Source of the DNA: Welwitschia mirabilis
Lineage: Eukaryota > Gnetophyta > Gnetopsida > Welwitschiales
Reading direction: 5' to 3'
Length of the DNA: 20,458 bases
Assembly: GCA_051453625.1 (NCBI GenBank)
Contig: JBOZIK010000001.1
Coordinates: 106,838,426-106,858,883, forward strand
Shown: positions 1 through 8,069 of the stretch, piece by piece
Layout of the letters: the number at the start of each line of letters is the position of its first letter
How positions within the stretch are numbered: position 1 is the stretch's first letter
Position numbers and translations under genes: made by a program
Notes under the pieces: model-generated
Told to the model about the DNA's origin: nothing
Database searches by the model: none
The model's input: only the letters and a program-made list of their open reading frames with translations

Positions 1-278
1 TAAAATGATGCAAACTTACTCATCCTTGTAGTTGCTCCTACATTCTCTTTTGTATGCAATGTATCTTTCAAATCTTCCTCAGGCTCTACACTAGATTTAT
101 TTACATTTCTTAAAGTGTTTTTCACATCTTCACTAAATTCAAAACATTTCATGAAAGTTTTCTCATGCATGAAGCACATGATTAAATGCTTCATCTTACC
201 CACTTTTTTGGGCTCTGATCCTCCACATTCAACATTGCTTATGACCCATCCAATCTCCTTCGCTATAGTTACTTCCAT
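1..278 (-). CDS. Unrecognised open reading frame, 92 codons, cut by the left edge
   Basis: An ATG at 278-276, directly preceded in frame by a TAA, opens a frame that stays open for 92 codons and runs off the window. The visible product begins MEVTIAKEIGWV, is rich in Lys, Glu and Met, has cysteines at residues 18, 37 and 45, and becomes acidic and hydrophilic near residues 65-80 (for example VEPEEDLKD). No family motif, signal peptide or membrane segment is visible and I do not recognise the protein. In DNA this AT-rich, 92 codons without a stop are unlikely by chance, and local base composition is less AT-rich than the decayed elements nearby. It may be a host exon, an exon carried inside the CACTA element that ends at 1259, or part of that element's own gene. 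Function unknown. Confidence 0.4.
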   Translation of the reverse strand, partial: MEVTIAKEIGWVISNVECGGSEPKKVGKMKHLIMCFMHEKTFMKCFEFSEDVKNTLRNVNKSSVEPEEDLKDTLHTKENVGATTRMSKFASF

Positions 279-405
279 TTAGATTAATGTGCACTGCTAA
301 AACTAATAGCATAGATTCTCACTACTTATCACACTTATCTCATTGGGTAACATAACTTCTCACACTAATGTTAGCCCTCTCATTAACAAGACCTTAGAAT
401 GCGAG

Positions 406-646
406 AAAATGGAAGAAAATTTGCTTTTGAAAGGTTTTTTATAATCCTAAAGATTTCATTCTTTTGATCTAGAAGCCTAGATCTGTCATTATTCTTGGTA
501 AAGTAGGGGTGCTTATTGATCAGACTATTTTGGCTCTTTCTTCTTACATAAAACCTCTTAATTGTATTATTGATGGTAGGAATGAGTGGTATGATAATAC
601 AGAAGACTGTGCTTCTAGGGAAGAATGTGAAAATGACACATATTAA
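406..646 (+). pseudogene. Coding-like fragment of unknown function (57 uninterrupted codons at 473-643)
   Basis: From 473 to the TAA at 644-646 the plus strand is open for 57 codons in DNA otherwise dense with stops. The product contains GKVGVLIDQ, then IKPLNCIIDGRNEWYDN, then EDCASREEC, a composition (Gly, Asp, Trp, three Cys) that looks like real protein rather than translated noise. The same frame continues upstream to about 406 with two stops (TGA near 430, TAG at 470-472), so the 5' part looks decayed; alternatively the AG at 471-472 after a T-rich tract could be a splice acceptor. No start codon is visible and no family is recognised. It lies on the opposite strand to the open frame at 1-278 and inside the stretch bounded by the CACTA end at 1259, so it could be a captured gene fragment. 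That last point is inference. Confidence 0.35.
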
Positions 647-1028
647 ACATAGAAAAAAGGTTAAAAAATAACATTTGAATTCAAAAATGAGAATACTTCA
701 TACTAGACACAAAATAAATAGTTATGGAAATCAAGGCGAGTTGGAGTAAGATAACCATCTCCAAAAGGTACAAAAGAAGACAAGAAAGGGAAGAAAATGA
801 AATGAATAGTAGACCGTTTACCAAGGAATGTCTAGTAGAGCTACCTAATAATCTCACGTTACAATCAAAATGAAGGATAAAATATATAACAGTAGAATTG
901 ATTCATACCATGTGAGAAGAAGGATGAAACCTTTGTAATCAAAGCATGCAATCTGATGAAAGATCTAAATGGGGTGGCAGTTCTCAAAAAACATGCAATT
1001 GTTATAATTTTAGCATCATTTTCATGTT
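647..1028. other. Gene-free stretch inside the presumed CACTA element
   Basis: AT-rich sequence between the coding-like fragment and the subterminal repeats. A minus-strand frame at 865-1053 is open for 62 codons, but it runs into the repeat array and resembles no family I know, so it is not called. Nothing else is recognisable. Confidence 0.4.
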
Positions 1029-1259
1029 GTTTTAAACTTATATTTTGAGGCATTTATCATTTAAACATATTAAAAAAAGCACATACATGCCTAACTTTTA
1101 AGGTGTTTTTTAATAAAAGCCTTAAAAAATTGTAAAGCAATCTTTTAAGGCATTTATTTAGAAAAACGCTTTAAAAAGGTTATTATTCATTCTTTTTAAG
1201 GCATTTTTAAAATAAACGCTTTAAAAAACCTTTTATAAAAGCCTATATTTCCTATAGTG
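1029..1259 (-). mobile_element. CACTA (En/Spm-type) transposon terminus with subterminal repeats
   Basis: Read on the minus strand, the element begins at 1259 with CACTATAGGAAATATAGGC, the CACTA terminus of this superfamily. Inward of it are short repeats in both orientations. On the plus strand, variants of TTTTAAGGCATTT occur near 1042, 1095 (as TTTTAAGGTGTTT), 1143 and 1194; AACGCTTTAAAAA occurs at about 1165-1177 and 1214-1227; AAGCCTTAAAAA occurs near 1117. Clustered subterminal repeats that bind the element's own protein are a known feature of CACTA transposons. The other terminus and a 3-bp target duplication were not found, so the element probably extends past the left edge. No transposase domain is visible. 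The end lies a few bases from the gag remnant starting at 1264, so the element appears to have inserted into that older retrotransposon. Confidence 0.6.
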
Positions 1260-1563
1260 TTTAGTCAGTTTAGGTCAAGTCTTACTTATTTCTACTAGGT
1301 TTTCCAACACGCTCCATGCTTCTTCCAAGACTAAGTTCAACAAGTTACCTCCACAAGAAAAATATACAAATTATTTAGTTTGATAATTCAATTCACTATA
1401 GAAATAATTGACTAACTCTTCCTTATAAAATTCATCAATAGGTTTGGAATGGCTAGCTATAATAAAATGTTCATAATCTATGGCATAATCTTGTGAGGTT
1501 GTTGTTGAAAGTTGGTCACTTCTTTTCTTCTTTTTCTCATGAAACTTTCACTCAAAAATATTT

Positions 1564-1817
1564 TGATAAATACTTCTTAGACTTAACTCCAAGATTTAAG
1601 ACTCTTATGTGGAATTATTTTAAGCCAAAATTTTGCCCTTNNNNNNNNNNNNNNNNNNNNNNNNNNNNNNNNNNNNNNNNNNNNNNNNNNNNNNNNNNNN
1701 NNNNNNNNNNNNNNNNNNNNNNNNNNNNNNNNNNNNNNNNTGATAAATACTTCTTAGACTTAACTCCAAGATTTAAGACTCTTATGTGGAATTATTTTAA
1801 GCCAAAATTTTGCCCTT
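1564..1817. repeat. 77-bp perfect duplication flanking an assembly gap
   Basis: Positions 1564-1640 and 1741-1817 are identical and are separated by exactly 100 N. Because the gag reading of element B continues smoothly if one copy is dropped, this looks like two overlapping contigs placed side by side rather than a biological repeat. Confidence 0.85.
1641..1740. other. Assembly gap, 100 N
   Basis: Run of exactly 100 N, a usual default for a gap of unknown size. Both flanks are the same 77-bp sequence. Confidence 0.99.
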
Positions 1818-1952
1818 TCTCTAAGTATGACTAGAAAATAATCATGTAGGTATGATCACTAATACATTTCTTCCCATTCCTTGAGGTAAGCACAAGTTAT
1901 TCAATGTCACCTAAATGTTGGAATGGGTCTTCCTTAGGTTTCCTTAAAAAAG

Positions 1953-2243
1953 NNNNNNNNNNNNNNNNNNNNNNNNNNNNNNNNNNNNNNNNNNNNNNNN
2001 NNNNNNNNNNNNNNNNNNNNNNNNNNNNNNNNNNNNNNNNNNNNNNNNNNNNNNNNNNNNNNNNNNNNNNNNNNNNNNNNNNNNNNNNNNNNNNNNNNNN
2101 NNNNNNNNNNNNNNNNNNNNNNNNNNNNNNNNNNNNNNNNNNNNNNNNNNNNNNNNNNNNNNNNNNNNNNNNNNNNNNNNNNNNNNNNNNNNNNNNNNNN
2201 NNNNNNNNNNNNNNNNNNNNNNNNNNNNNNNNNNNNNNNNNNN
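1953..2243. other. Assembly gap, 291 N
   Basis: Run of 291 N, probably a size-estimated gap. It lies between leader and gag of element B, so the N-terminal part of that gag is not visible. I see no shared sequence between its flanks. Confidence 0.99.
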
Positions 2244-2829
2244 AGCTAGGGTATGCATACCTAGAGTTTTCTCGTAGTTAATAATCCTTCTCTGATGTTT
2301 TCTTCAATTAAGTTCCGCTCTCTCTAATATTTCATCTTTCTACTAGAATCCATCATATTCCTACATGCTTAGACAACGAATAAAAATCAAAATAAAAAAT
2401 AGTAGAATACCATCCACCTAGTCATCAGGATAATATGAAGGACGATTATCATAGTAATAGAAAACTAAACTCAAATAAAAATTGCCCAAAAAAATAAAAA
2501 TTCACATTATCATCTAGGCTATCATGGGAACGATAGGTAAGACAACAATATTTTTATTATTGATCTAAAAACAAAAAGAAAATTTGCAAAAAATAAATTA
2601 AATCCAAAAATTCAAAACTATCATTTCTAGTGTGGTTGAAATGATAGAGATGATGACAAAGATCCTAAAAACTATGGAAAAGAAAAATTGCTAAAATAAA
2701 CCTATGGAAGCTATGCTAAAAATATAGTATTATTTCAAATAAATAACTTAAATAGAAATTTGAGGTACTTATTTAGATAGTGATAATCCTCTAGCTTTTT
2801 ATAGCCTTTCTCAATAAGGGTGCCAAAAA
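2244..2829 (-). other. Untranslated leader of element B between LTR and gag
   Basis: On the minus strand, after the LTR end near 2830, the sequence reads TTTTTGGCACC, a weak match to the Athila primer binding site type TGGCGCC (tRNA-Asp). The next 80 bases (GAGAAAGG, GATTATCAC, ATAAGTA, AAATTTCT in that order) match the order of motifs after the LTR of element A at 10838-10900. No coding sequence is recognisable. Two minor frames here are not supported as genes. Confidence 0.45.
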
Positions 2830-3100
2830 TGTTGTAATGTGAATTTATGTAATCCTTAAGTCCTTTAAAAAAACCTGTAAATTGAAATACTTGCAGAAAA
2901 ACACATACTAGTATAACCAAGAGTTAGCCTAAATGTTATAATCCATTGAAGGCACTAGGCTTAGAGTTAGAGAATTGATTTTTAAGAATATTTTTGATCT
3001 TTTACCTTTTAATAAATAAAAGTAAATAATAATGCAAAATACCATGTAAGATGAATGGAGATGAAATGAAATATGAATAAAATGTAAATGGGATGAATTC

Positions 3101-3370
3101 TATTTAGTAATTAATCCTCCTATCACAAGAACTATTTTTGTATAACTTAGATCAACTAGGAAGAGTTATATTAATTGTTCCTAGCNNNNNNNNNNNNNNN
3201 NNNNNNNNNNNNNNNNNNNNNNNNNNNNNNNNNNNNNNNNNNNNNNNNNNNNNNNNNNNNNNNNNNNNNNNNNNNNNNNNNNNNNTATTTAGTAATTAAT
3301 CCTCCTATCACAAGAACTATTTCTATATAACTTAGATCAGCTAGGAAGAGTTCTATTACTTATTCCTAGT
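3101..3370. repeat. 85-bp diverged duplication flanking an assembly gap, within LTR B
   Basis: Positions 3101-3185 and 3286-3370 align without indels with 7 mismatches by eye (about 8%), separated by exactly 100 N. This could be two alleles or haplotypes placed in series, or a true tandem duplication whose middle is missing. Confidence 0.75.
3186..3285. other. Assembly gap, 100 N
   Basis: Run of exactly 100 N inside the LTR of element B, with related sequence on both sides. Confidence 0.99.
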
Positions 3371-3400
3371 CAACATAAACTATCATAATTACTAAATAGA
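3286..3400. repeat. Inverted repeat (hairpin) of about 115 bp inside LTR B
   Basis: TATTTAGTAATTA at 3286-3298 is mirrored by TAATTACTAAATA at 3386-3398. The pre-gap copy of the left arm (3099-3113) extends the match to TCTATTTAGTAATTA. The interior holds a second pair, CTAGGAA and TTCCTAG. It may fold as a stem-loop in RNA or be a small miniature element inside the LTR. Confidence 0.5.
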
Positions 3401-3751
3401 AAATTCAATATAGAATTGAAATGAAATAACAATGCAAATCTAAACTAATATAATCAACCTTAATAAAGGTTACCCTTATGACCTAAATAAATTATATAAT
3501 TATTACTAAACCATTACCAACTTAAACCATAATAGACATAAACATAATTGTAGTGAAAAAAAGTATTTGAATGATCATAGAACTTTTACATCCACTTCAA
3601 AAAAAGTAGTAGTACCTCTATGGAGGATACTTAGCCCAACACTAAGGGTAACTTTTCTCTATAGCTATTAGATAGATCTATTATCCTTCAATCTTTCATC
3701 ATAAGAGAATTGGGTATAAAAGATGAAAATAGAACTAAAGGAAGAAGAGGG

Positions 3752-3759
3752 TATTTATA
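3752..3759 (-). promoter_or_regulatory. TATA box of LTR B
   Basis: The minus strand reads AACTATAAATACCCTCTTC, about 485 bases inside the LTR. Element A has AACTATAAATACCTCTC at the equivalent place. Conservation between two otherwise diverged copies supports a real LTR core promoter; transcription would start about 25-35 bases further along the minus strand. Probably inactive now. Confidence 0.55.
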
Positions 3760-4242
3760 GTTCTACATTGAATATCTAGAAGCTTAACCCTAAAAGTTGA
3801 AGAGGAAACCTTAGCAGTCTAAATGGGTTGCATGACCCCATTACAAAGATAATTCTTTCGATCATAAAAAAATAACTATCATCTTGATTGTTATAGGGAT
3901 GATAGAGGGGATATCACTCTATGTTAAAAGGTGCTCCATTAGCTTCAGGCCTCGCTGTCAATCCCACAGCCTCTATCCATGTCAGCAATGTTATCATCCT
4001 TCTTATCATGAGGACGATAGAGCGAACAACAAGCTTCTTCATCTTATACATGGTAAACCCTCCTTCTAATGTATGAAGTATCAGAATAAGCCTAAGATTC
4101 CTCCAAATATGCTAAAAATTATATGTTTTGGTGATTATCCTATCAGTTCTCCATAATCATCCATATTGCATTCAAACCTATATATTATTTTATAAAAGTA
4201 CTCAAAATACACCATCAAATTCCTACAAATTAGCATCACAAC
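3760..4242 (-). other. U3 part of LTR B, no gene
   Basis: Upstream (U3) half of the LTR. A plus-strand frame at 3884-4069 (61 codons) falls here, antisense to the LTR, and resembles no known protein, so I treat it as chance. Confidence 0.35.
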
Positions 4243-4280
4243 ACTTACTTAATAGATATATTTCTAATAGTCATTAATAT

Positions 4281-4562
4281 GGTGGAATTCTTAGGTCTTT
4301 ATAACTAGGATGAATTTGGTTTTAAATGATATCACTGATTTGTTAATCTAAGAAGGCTTTACTCTTAATATTCATTCTTCTCTTAAATGGTTCTCAAGTC
4401 CTTAAGAAATTTTACATATGAAGGATCTTGTTTGATGGCTTGTAAAAAGTGAATGTTAATCTTTACCTCCTTAAAGATTTCAAGGGTCTTTTGATGTTTC
4501 TTAGCCAAGATATTTCTTCTAAGTTGTTGTGAAAAGGGTGTGGACTCTTTATAAGGTGGCAT
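4281..4562 (-). pseudogene. gag: Athila-like gag/protease junction fragment of a separate element (59 codons still open)
   Basis: A minus-strand frame from ATG 4562-4560 to TAA 4385-4383 is open for 59 codons. It contains PFSQQLRRN, then LEIFKEVKINIHFLQAIKQ, then DPSYVKFLKDL. These match the region of Athila polyproteins just before the protease, where the family reads PFPQRLxK, FLxxFKxxxINIPFxxALxQ and PSYxKFLKxI. Further fragments continue in other frames to about 4281 (SDII, KDLRIPP; family KLKDPGSFTIPC). Homology stops abruptly near 4281, just before the proposed start of LTR B at 4243. Since protease should follow here but an LTR does, element B seems to have inserted into this older element. 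It cannot be part of element B itself, because gag of B lies on the far side of its LTR. Confidence 0.6.
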
Positions 4563-5640
4563 GTCCTCTTAAAATTTCTCTTGTACTCCATTCTCTTTAT
4601 TATTATGTTTGATGGGTACTTATCTCTCATGGGACTATTACATACTCAACATGTGAATCTAAAAATTTTTATCAAAATAGCTTGATATAAATCTTCTAAA
4701 TAATTATAGATAATGGTACATACAAAATTAAAAAGCTAATGAAACTAAATACTTATTTAAAATTGGAGCTATTTTATGAATGCTATGACTTTAAGTATGA
4801 TAAAACAATTTTTATTATAATCAAAATAAAGTAATCTTATTTACAAAAATAATTTATAAATATTTTATTAAATGAGATTAAGTACATCATCAAAAGAAAG
4901 AAAAAAATTCACAAAGTAAAAAAAATAATTTAAATGTAAAAAATTATTTAAAAACTCATTTATAATTATTAAATAAGATTAAATAAATTCATGGATATCA
5001 TCAAAATGTTGAGATATAATATTTCATGCTATTAGACATTAGTGACTTTAAATTCAAAATAGTCATAATTACATTATTTATTTATGAAATAATATAATTA
5101 ATTGAAACTATTTAAGTATTTAAAAATTAGCTATGGTTTTATATATTGAAAATAATGGATATTAATTAATCAAATCTTTTAATATCATTATATATACTTA
5201 TATATACTAAAAACATATTATAGTTTTATAAAATTTGACTTGTGATTCCTGAGAAATGTATAATAGAAAATTGAGCATTAAAGTATTAAATTATAAAATA
5301 ATAATTTAGTAACATTCATTAATTCATATAATAGGTTTAAAAAATAGAAAACTAAGAACAACAATCCATATAAAGTATTAACTTTAGAAATCTGCTTATT
5401 ATGTGCAACTAAAATAAAGAAAGAAATAAGAAGGAAGAAAAGACCAAAAAAATATTTTTAAATTTATAAAATATCCAAAATATCATATTATATCCATCAA
5501 CAATTACTATAGTTATTTCTGAGCCAAGAATACTAAGCAAAGACAAAGTAGATCATGTAAAACATTAAAAAATAACATTTAAATTCTAGTTTAGCTGAAA
5601 ATATTAAGAAATTGTTATTGAGAAAAGATTATTAGATATT
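4563..5640. other. AT-rich gene-free DNA
   Basis: Very AT-rich with stops in all frames. The first 60-100 bases may be the decayed upstream part of the gag fragment at 4281-4562. Near 4858-5010 a motif close to ATTAAATGAGATTAA followed by ATCATCAAAA recurs about 110 bases on, a possible decayed tandem pair. Nothing else is recognisable. Confidence 0.4.
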
Positions 5641-5970
5641 TAAAAAACTTAATATAAGATAATTTTTTCTTATTAAAAAGAGAACAAACCTTCGATTTAA
5701 TTAAAAAGAAAGCCATTTAAAATGAGATTTTATGAAAAACTGCAAGAAAAAAAAATTAATAAAACTAAAAATCATGAAAGAATGTTAGTTTGTGAACTTT
5801 TTGAACGTTTATAAAAACTAATATAAGATAAAATATTTAATTTTAAATAAAAATAATCTATTTAAAAAATCCATCTATAGTTAAACTTTATGAAACTTTA
5901 CTAATATAAAATTTGTTTAAGTAAAGTTATAAATCAAGGAAAAAAATGTTAATTTATGAATTTTTTAAAA
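5641..5970. repeat. Degenerate tandem duplication, unit about 165-170 bp
   Basis: Two landmarks recur in order: AACTTAATATAAGATAA at about 5646-5662 and AACTAATATAAGATAA at about 5818-5833; then AAGAATGTTAGTTTGTGAA near 5778-5796 and AAAAATGTTAATTTATGAA near 5943-5961. Spacing of 165-171 suggests an old two-copy tandem repeat of unknown origin. Confidence 0.45.
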
Positions 5971-6028
5971 ATAATTAGAAATATATCCCTTGAGAAAAAT
6001 TTTAAGTAAAATTAAAAAACATTTCTAA

Positions 6029-6054
<26 letters not shown>
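6029..6054. repeat. (AT)13 microsatellite
   Basis: Thirteen uninterrupted AT dinucleotides. Likely length-variable between individuals. Confidence 0.95.
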
Positions 6055-6059
<5 letters not shown>

Positions 6060-6176
6060 TGGGTTATCCTAGGGTTTTCTAAAGATACACATAAAATACA
6101 TACTTAAATGATACATTTTCATGAAAAATGGTAAAGTTGGATAACCACAAATTTTTAGAAATTAAAAGACAGAAAT

Positions 6177-6215
6177 ATAGAGAGAGGGTGAGGAGGTGGG
6201 GGGTGGAGAGAGTAA
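6177..6215 (+). other. Purine-rich, G-rich island
   Basis: A stretch of almost pure A and G (GAGAGAGGGTGAGGAGG, then TGGGGGGTGGAGAGAG) in DNA that is otherwise overwhelmingly A and T. It could be a GA microsatellite derivative, a relic of a polypurine tract, or able to form a weak two-layer G-quadruplex. No gene is attached. Confidence 0.6.
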
Positions 6216-7156
6216 ACGTATGAAGATAATATAAATACATTAAAAGTAATCAATTTTAAATAATGAAGAATCTTTTCAATAAACTCAATAGCATATCAAG
6301 AGGAAGAATGGAAATTTTCAATGAAATGTGAGAAGAAAGTAAAAATGAACAAGAAATTTAGGGTTTTTAGAGATTTATACTAAAATTAATATATTAAGTA
6401 ATCTAACATAAAAAATATTTTCAAGAAAAGCCATTAAACATTCAAACCTACTTCTCTTTCGATAGTTGTAACTTAATAAGAAAGCATGATGACTCTAGAA
6501 ATGTTGAAATTGCTAAACATAAATATGAAATATAAAAAATAAAATGCTATAAAAGGGATATATAAAGGTATGTAGTTAGATAAAACATGCTTTATTGATG
6601 TTGAATCATTCAAATTCTTACAAAAATGCATTAAAACTAGTGAAATGGACCTATTATAAATCTCTTGAAGTCTTCTTAGATGGAAAAGATATACAAGTGT
6701 ATTATGATTATGGAGAATAATTGGATATGATATGAAAGTGGAGAAATAATGGAAATATTTGGTAGGAATAGTGAAAATAGTCTAAAATCACTAAAAAATA
6801 AAAAAATTAAATCATAAAATATGGCTTTAAAAGAGATTTAAATGTTTGAAGATGATTTTGTTATAATGGAAAAAAGGGTTAAATATTTATTTAGAACATG
6901 ATAAGAGGAGTTTGAAATGAGTTAGAATTGATCAAATGCTAAAGAAAGCTTTTTTAAACCACTTATGAAATTTTTAAAATAATTAATTTAGTTGGATGAT
7001 ATTATCACCTAAATTTTGAAATATTATAATTTATAGTAGATTATATAACAATTTTCTAAGTCTAATTTCAATATTTAACATTTTAAATATAAAAAATTAA
7101 TAAATTAAGTATTGTTAGAAGACGAAAAATTATTAAAAATATGTCTTGATAATCAT

Positions 7157-7265
7157 GGATCATTACTAGAAGCTCAAGTATAATGTTGAAATTATCTGAA
7201 TGTTATAGGATTTTATTATAATTTCTTTGATAACATAAGAGCTTCTATCAGTAGTAATGATGACC
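7157..7265. repeat. Imperfect inverted repeat, about 110 bp
   Basis: GGATCATTACTAGAAGCTC at 7157-7175 is mirrored by GAGCTTCT...AGTAATGATGACC at 7239-7265, with a 3-base insertion plus a few mismatches. The loop is about 63 bases. It could be a small MITE-like element or chance. The right arm also faintly resembles a copia primer binding site region (see rejected items). Confidence 0.35.
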
Positions 7266-8069
7266 ATAAAGATCACCATTATAAGTAATACTAGATTATT
7301 AGTAGGTTTACATTGCATAATCAAGTTTATTAATATGGTCTCATGTAAGCATAAGATGAATCATATGAAGATCTTGAGATGTGTTCAGCTCTTTATGATT
7401 TCCTTAGTACATCAGTGATTTACCTTGTCATTGTGATATTCAAATGTATTTATTAATAAATAATTTAAAATTTTTAAAATACTTACAAATTAATTATTTT
7501 TATAATCATACCATCAATTACTTAAAAATCTAGTCAATACCCCTAAGTGCTATAAAAACTGTCAAAACTCTTATAAAAGATAAAATAAATTTACAAAAGT
7601 TTTATGAAAATATATGGATCATTACACATTTGTGTATGATTTTTATACTTCATCTATTATTATGTCCTTCAAAAGATNNNNNNNNNNNNNNNNNNNNNNN
7701 NNNNNNNNNNNNNNNNNNNNNNNNNNNNNNNNNNNNNNNNNNNNNNNNNNNNNNNNNNNNNNNNNNNNNNNNNNNNNTGACATACTACATGATGTCCTAT
7801 CCCTATAAGAGAAATCTTAGAAATGTTTATTTTCATGTTATCATTATCAAAAATTTCTTAAGACATATTATAGTTATTAGTAAGTATTATACTATTATGT
7901 ATTTCATGTTTAGATATGTGAAGCCACAAATACACATATTCCTATATTTGTGTCTGAGTCATCAAATTTATAAAGTGTCTTTACTCATTAAAAATGAAAT
8001 ATGTATTAAAAAATTAATATGCTACCTTTATTCTTCAAACTATAAGTCATTTTATTTTTCATTTATTAT
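7266..8069. other. Gene-free stretch containing a gap
   Basis: AT-rich. Frames crossing the gap at 7678-7777 are created by the N run. The part right of the gap may be the decayed downstream region of the copia element whose integrase lies at 8070-8760 on the minus strand, but I cannot identify reverse transcriptase motifs. Confidence 0.3.
7678..7777. other. Assembly gap, 100 N
   Basis: Run of exactly 100 N. Unlike three other gaps in this window, the flanks do not share obvious sequence. Confidence 0.99.

Larger units (their letters stand above)
1264..1952 (-). pseudogene. gag: Degenerate gag of element B (Athila-type Ty3/gypsy)
   Basis: Translation of the minus strand in changing frames gives the ordered landmarks of plant Ty3/gypsy Gag: KEDPFQHLGDIE (family pattern ENPxxHLxxF) near 1940-1905, then AKFWL (family AxxWL) at about 1810, then a stretch matching the region before the zinc knuckle, including VNYFYSELNYQTK (family FYxGLNxQT) and CGGNLL near 1390-1340. 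Similar wording occurs in the gag of element A at 12100-12330, for example the stretch reading ACCAACTTTCAACAACAACC here and a close variant there. Gag forms the particle shell of the retrotransposon. The frame is broken by several stops and shifts. A 100-N gap with a 77-bp perfect flanking duplication lies inside it; with one copy ignored the gag reading is continuous. The zinc knuckle is not present because the CACTA element cuts gag first. Confidence 0.6.
1260..4243 (-). mobile_element. Element B: Athila-like Ty3/gypsy retrotransposon, 5' part, truncated
   Basis: On the minus strand the order is 5' LTR (about 4243-2830), leader (2829 to about 1953, including a 291-base gap) and gag (1952-1264). 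The CACTA element at 1259 interrupts gag, so protease, reverse transcriptase and integrase are absent from the window. LTR start, TATA box and post-LTR sequence correspond to those of element A at 9507-10900, which assigns both to the same broad lineage. Old and non-coding: gag carries many stops. Confidence 0.6.
2830..4243 (-). repeat. 5' LTR of element B (Athila-like)
   Basis: Inferred by comparison with the LTR at 9507-10822. On the minus strand it starts TGTTGTGATGC with TTTGTAGGAATT following, compared with TGTTGTAGAGC and TTTTTAGGTAATT in element A; it holds TATAAATACCCTC at about the same depth; and it ends ...ACAACA before the primer-site-like TTGGCACC. A T-rich stretch with AATATTCTTAAAAATCAAT (about 2977-2995) matches AATACTTTCTTGTAAATCAA in element A. 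Apparent length is 1414 bases, or about 1.23 kb if the gap and its flanking duplicate are removed, normal for Athila LTRs. Edges are accurate to a few bases at best. No partner LTR is in the window. Confidence 0.5.
5971..7156. other. AT-rich gene-free DNA with a microsatellite and a purine-rich island
   Basis: No coding frame of interest. Contains the AT microsatellite at 6029-6054 and the G-rich purine tract at 6177-6215, both listed separately. Short open stretches near 6560-6720 show no family resemblance. Confidence 0.4.

Noticed and set aside
1493-2281. Plus-strand frames 1493-1834 and 1904-2281 and minus-strand frame 1944-2258
   Set aside because: They are open only because they cross N runs, and the real sequence here is gag on the minus strand.
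2735-2920. Minus-strand 61-codon frame
   Set aside because: It straddles the proposed LTR B end and primer site, where no protein is expected, and matches nothing.
7225-7255. TTGATAACATAAGAGCTTC as a decayed copia primer binding site (TGGTATCAGAGC)
   Set aside because: It needs an insertion and several changes, and no LTR or copia gag is recognisable on that strand.
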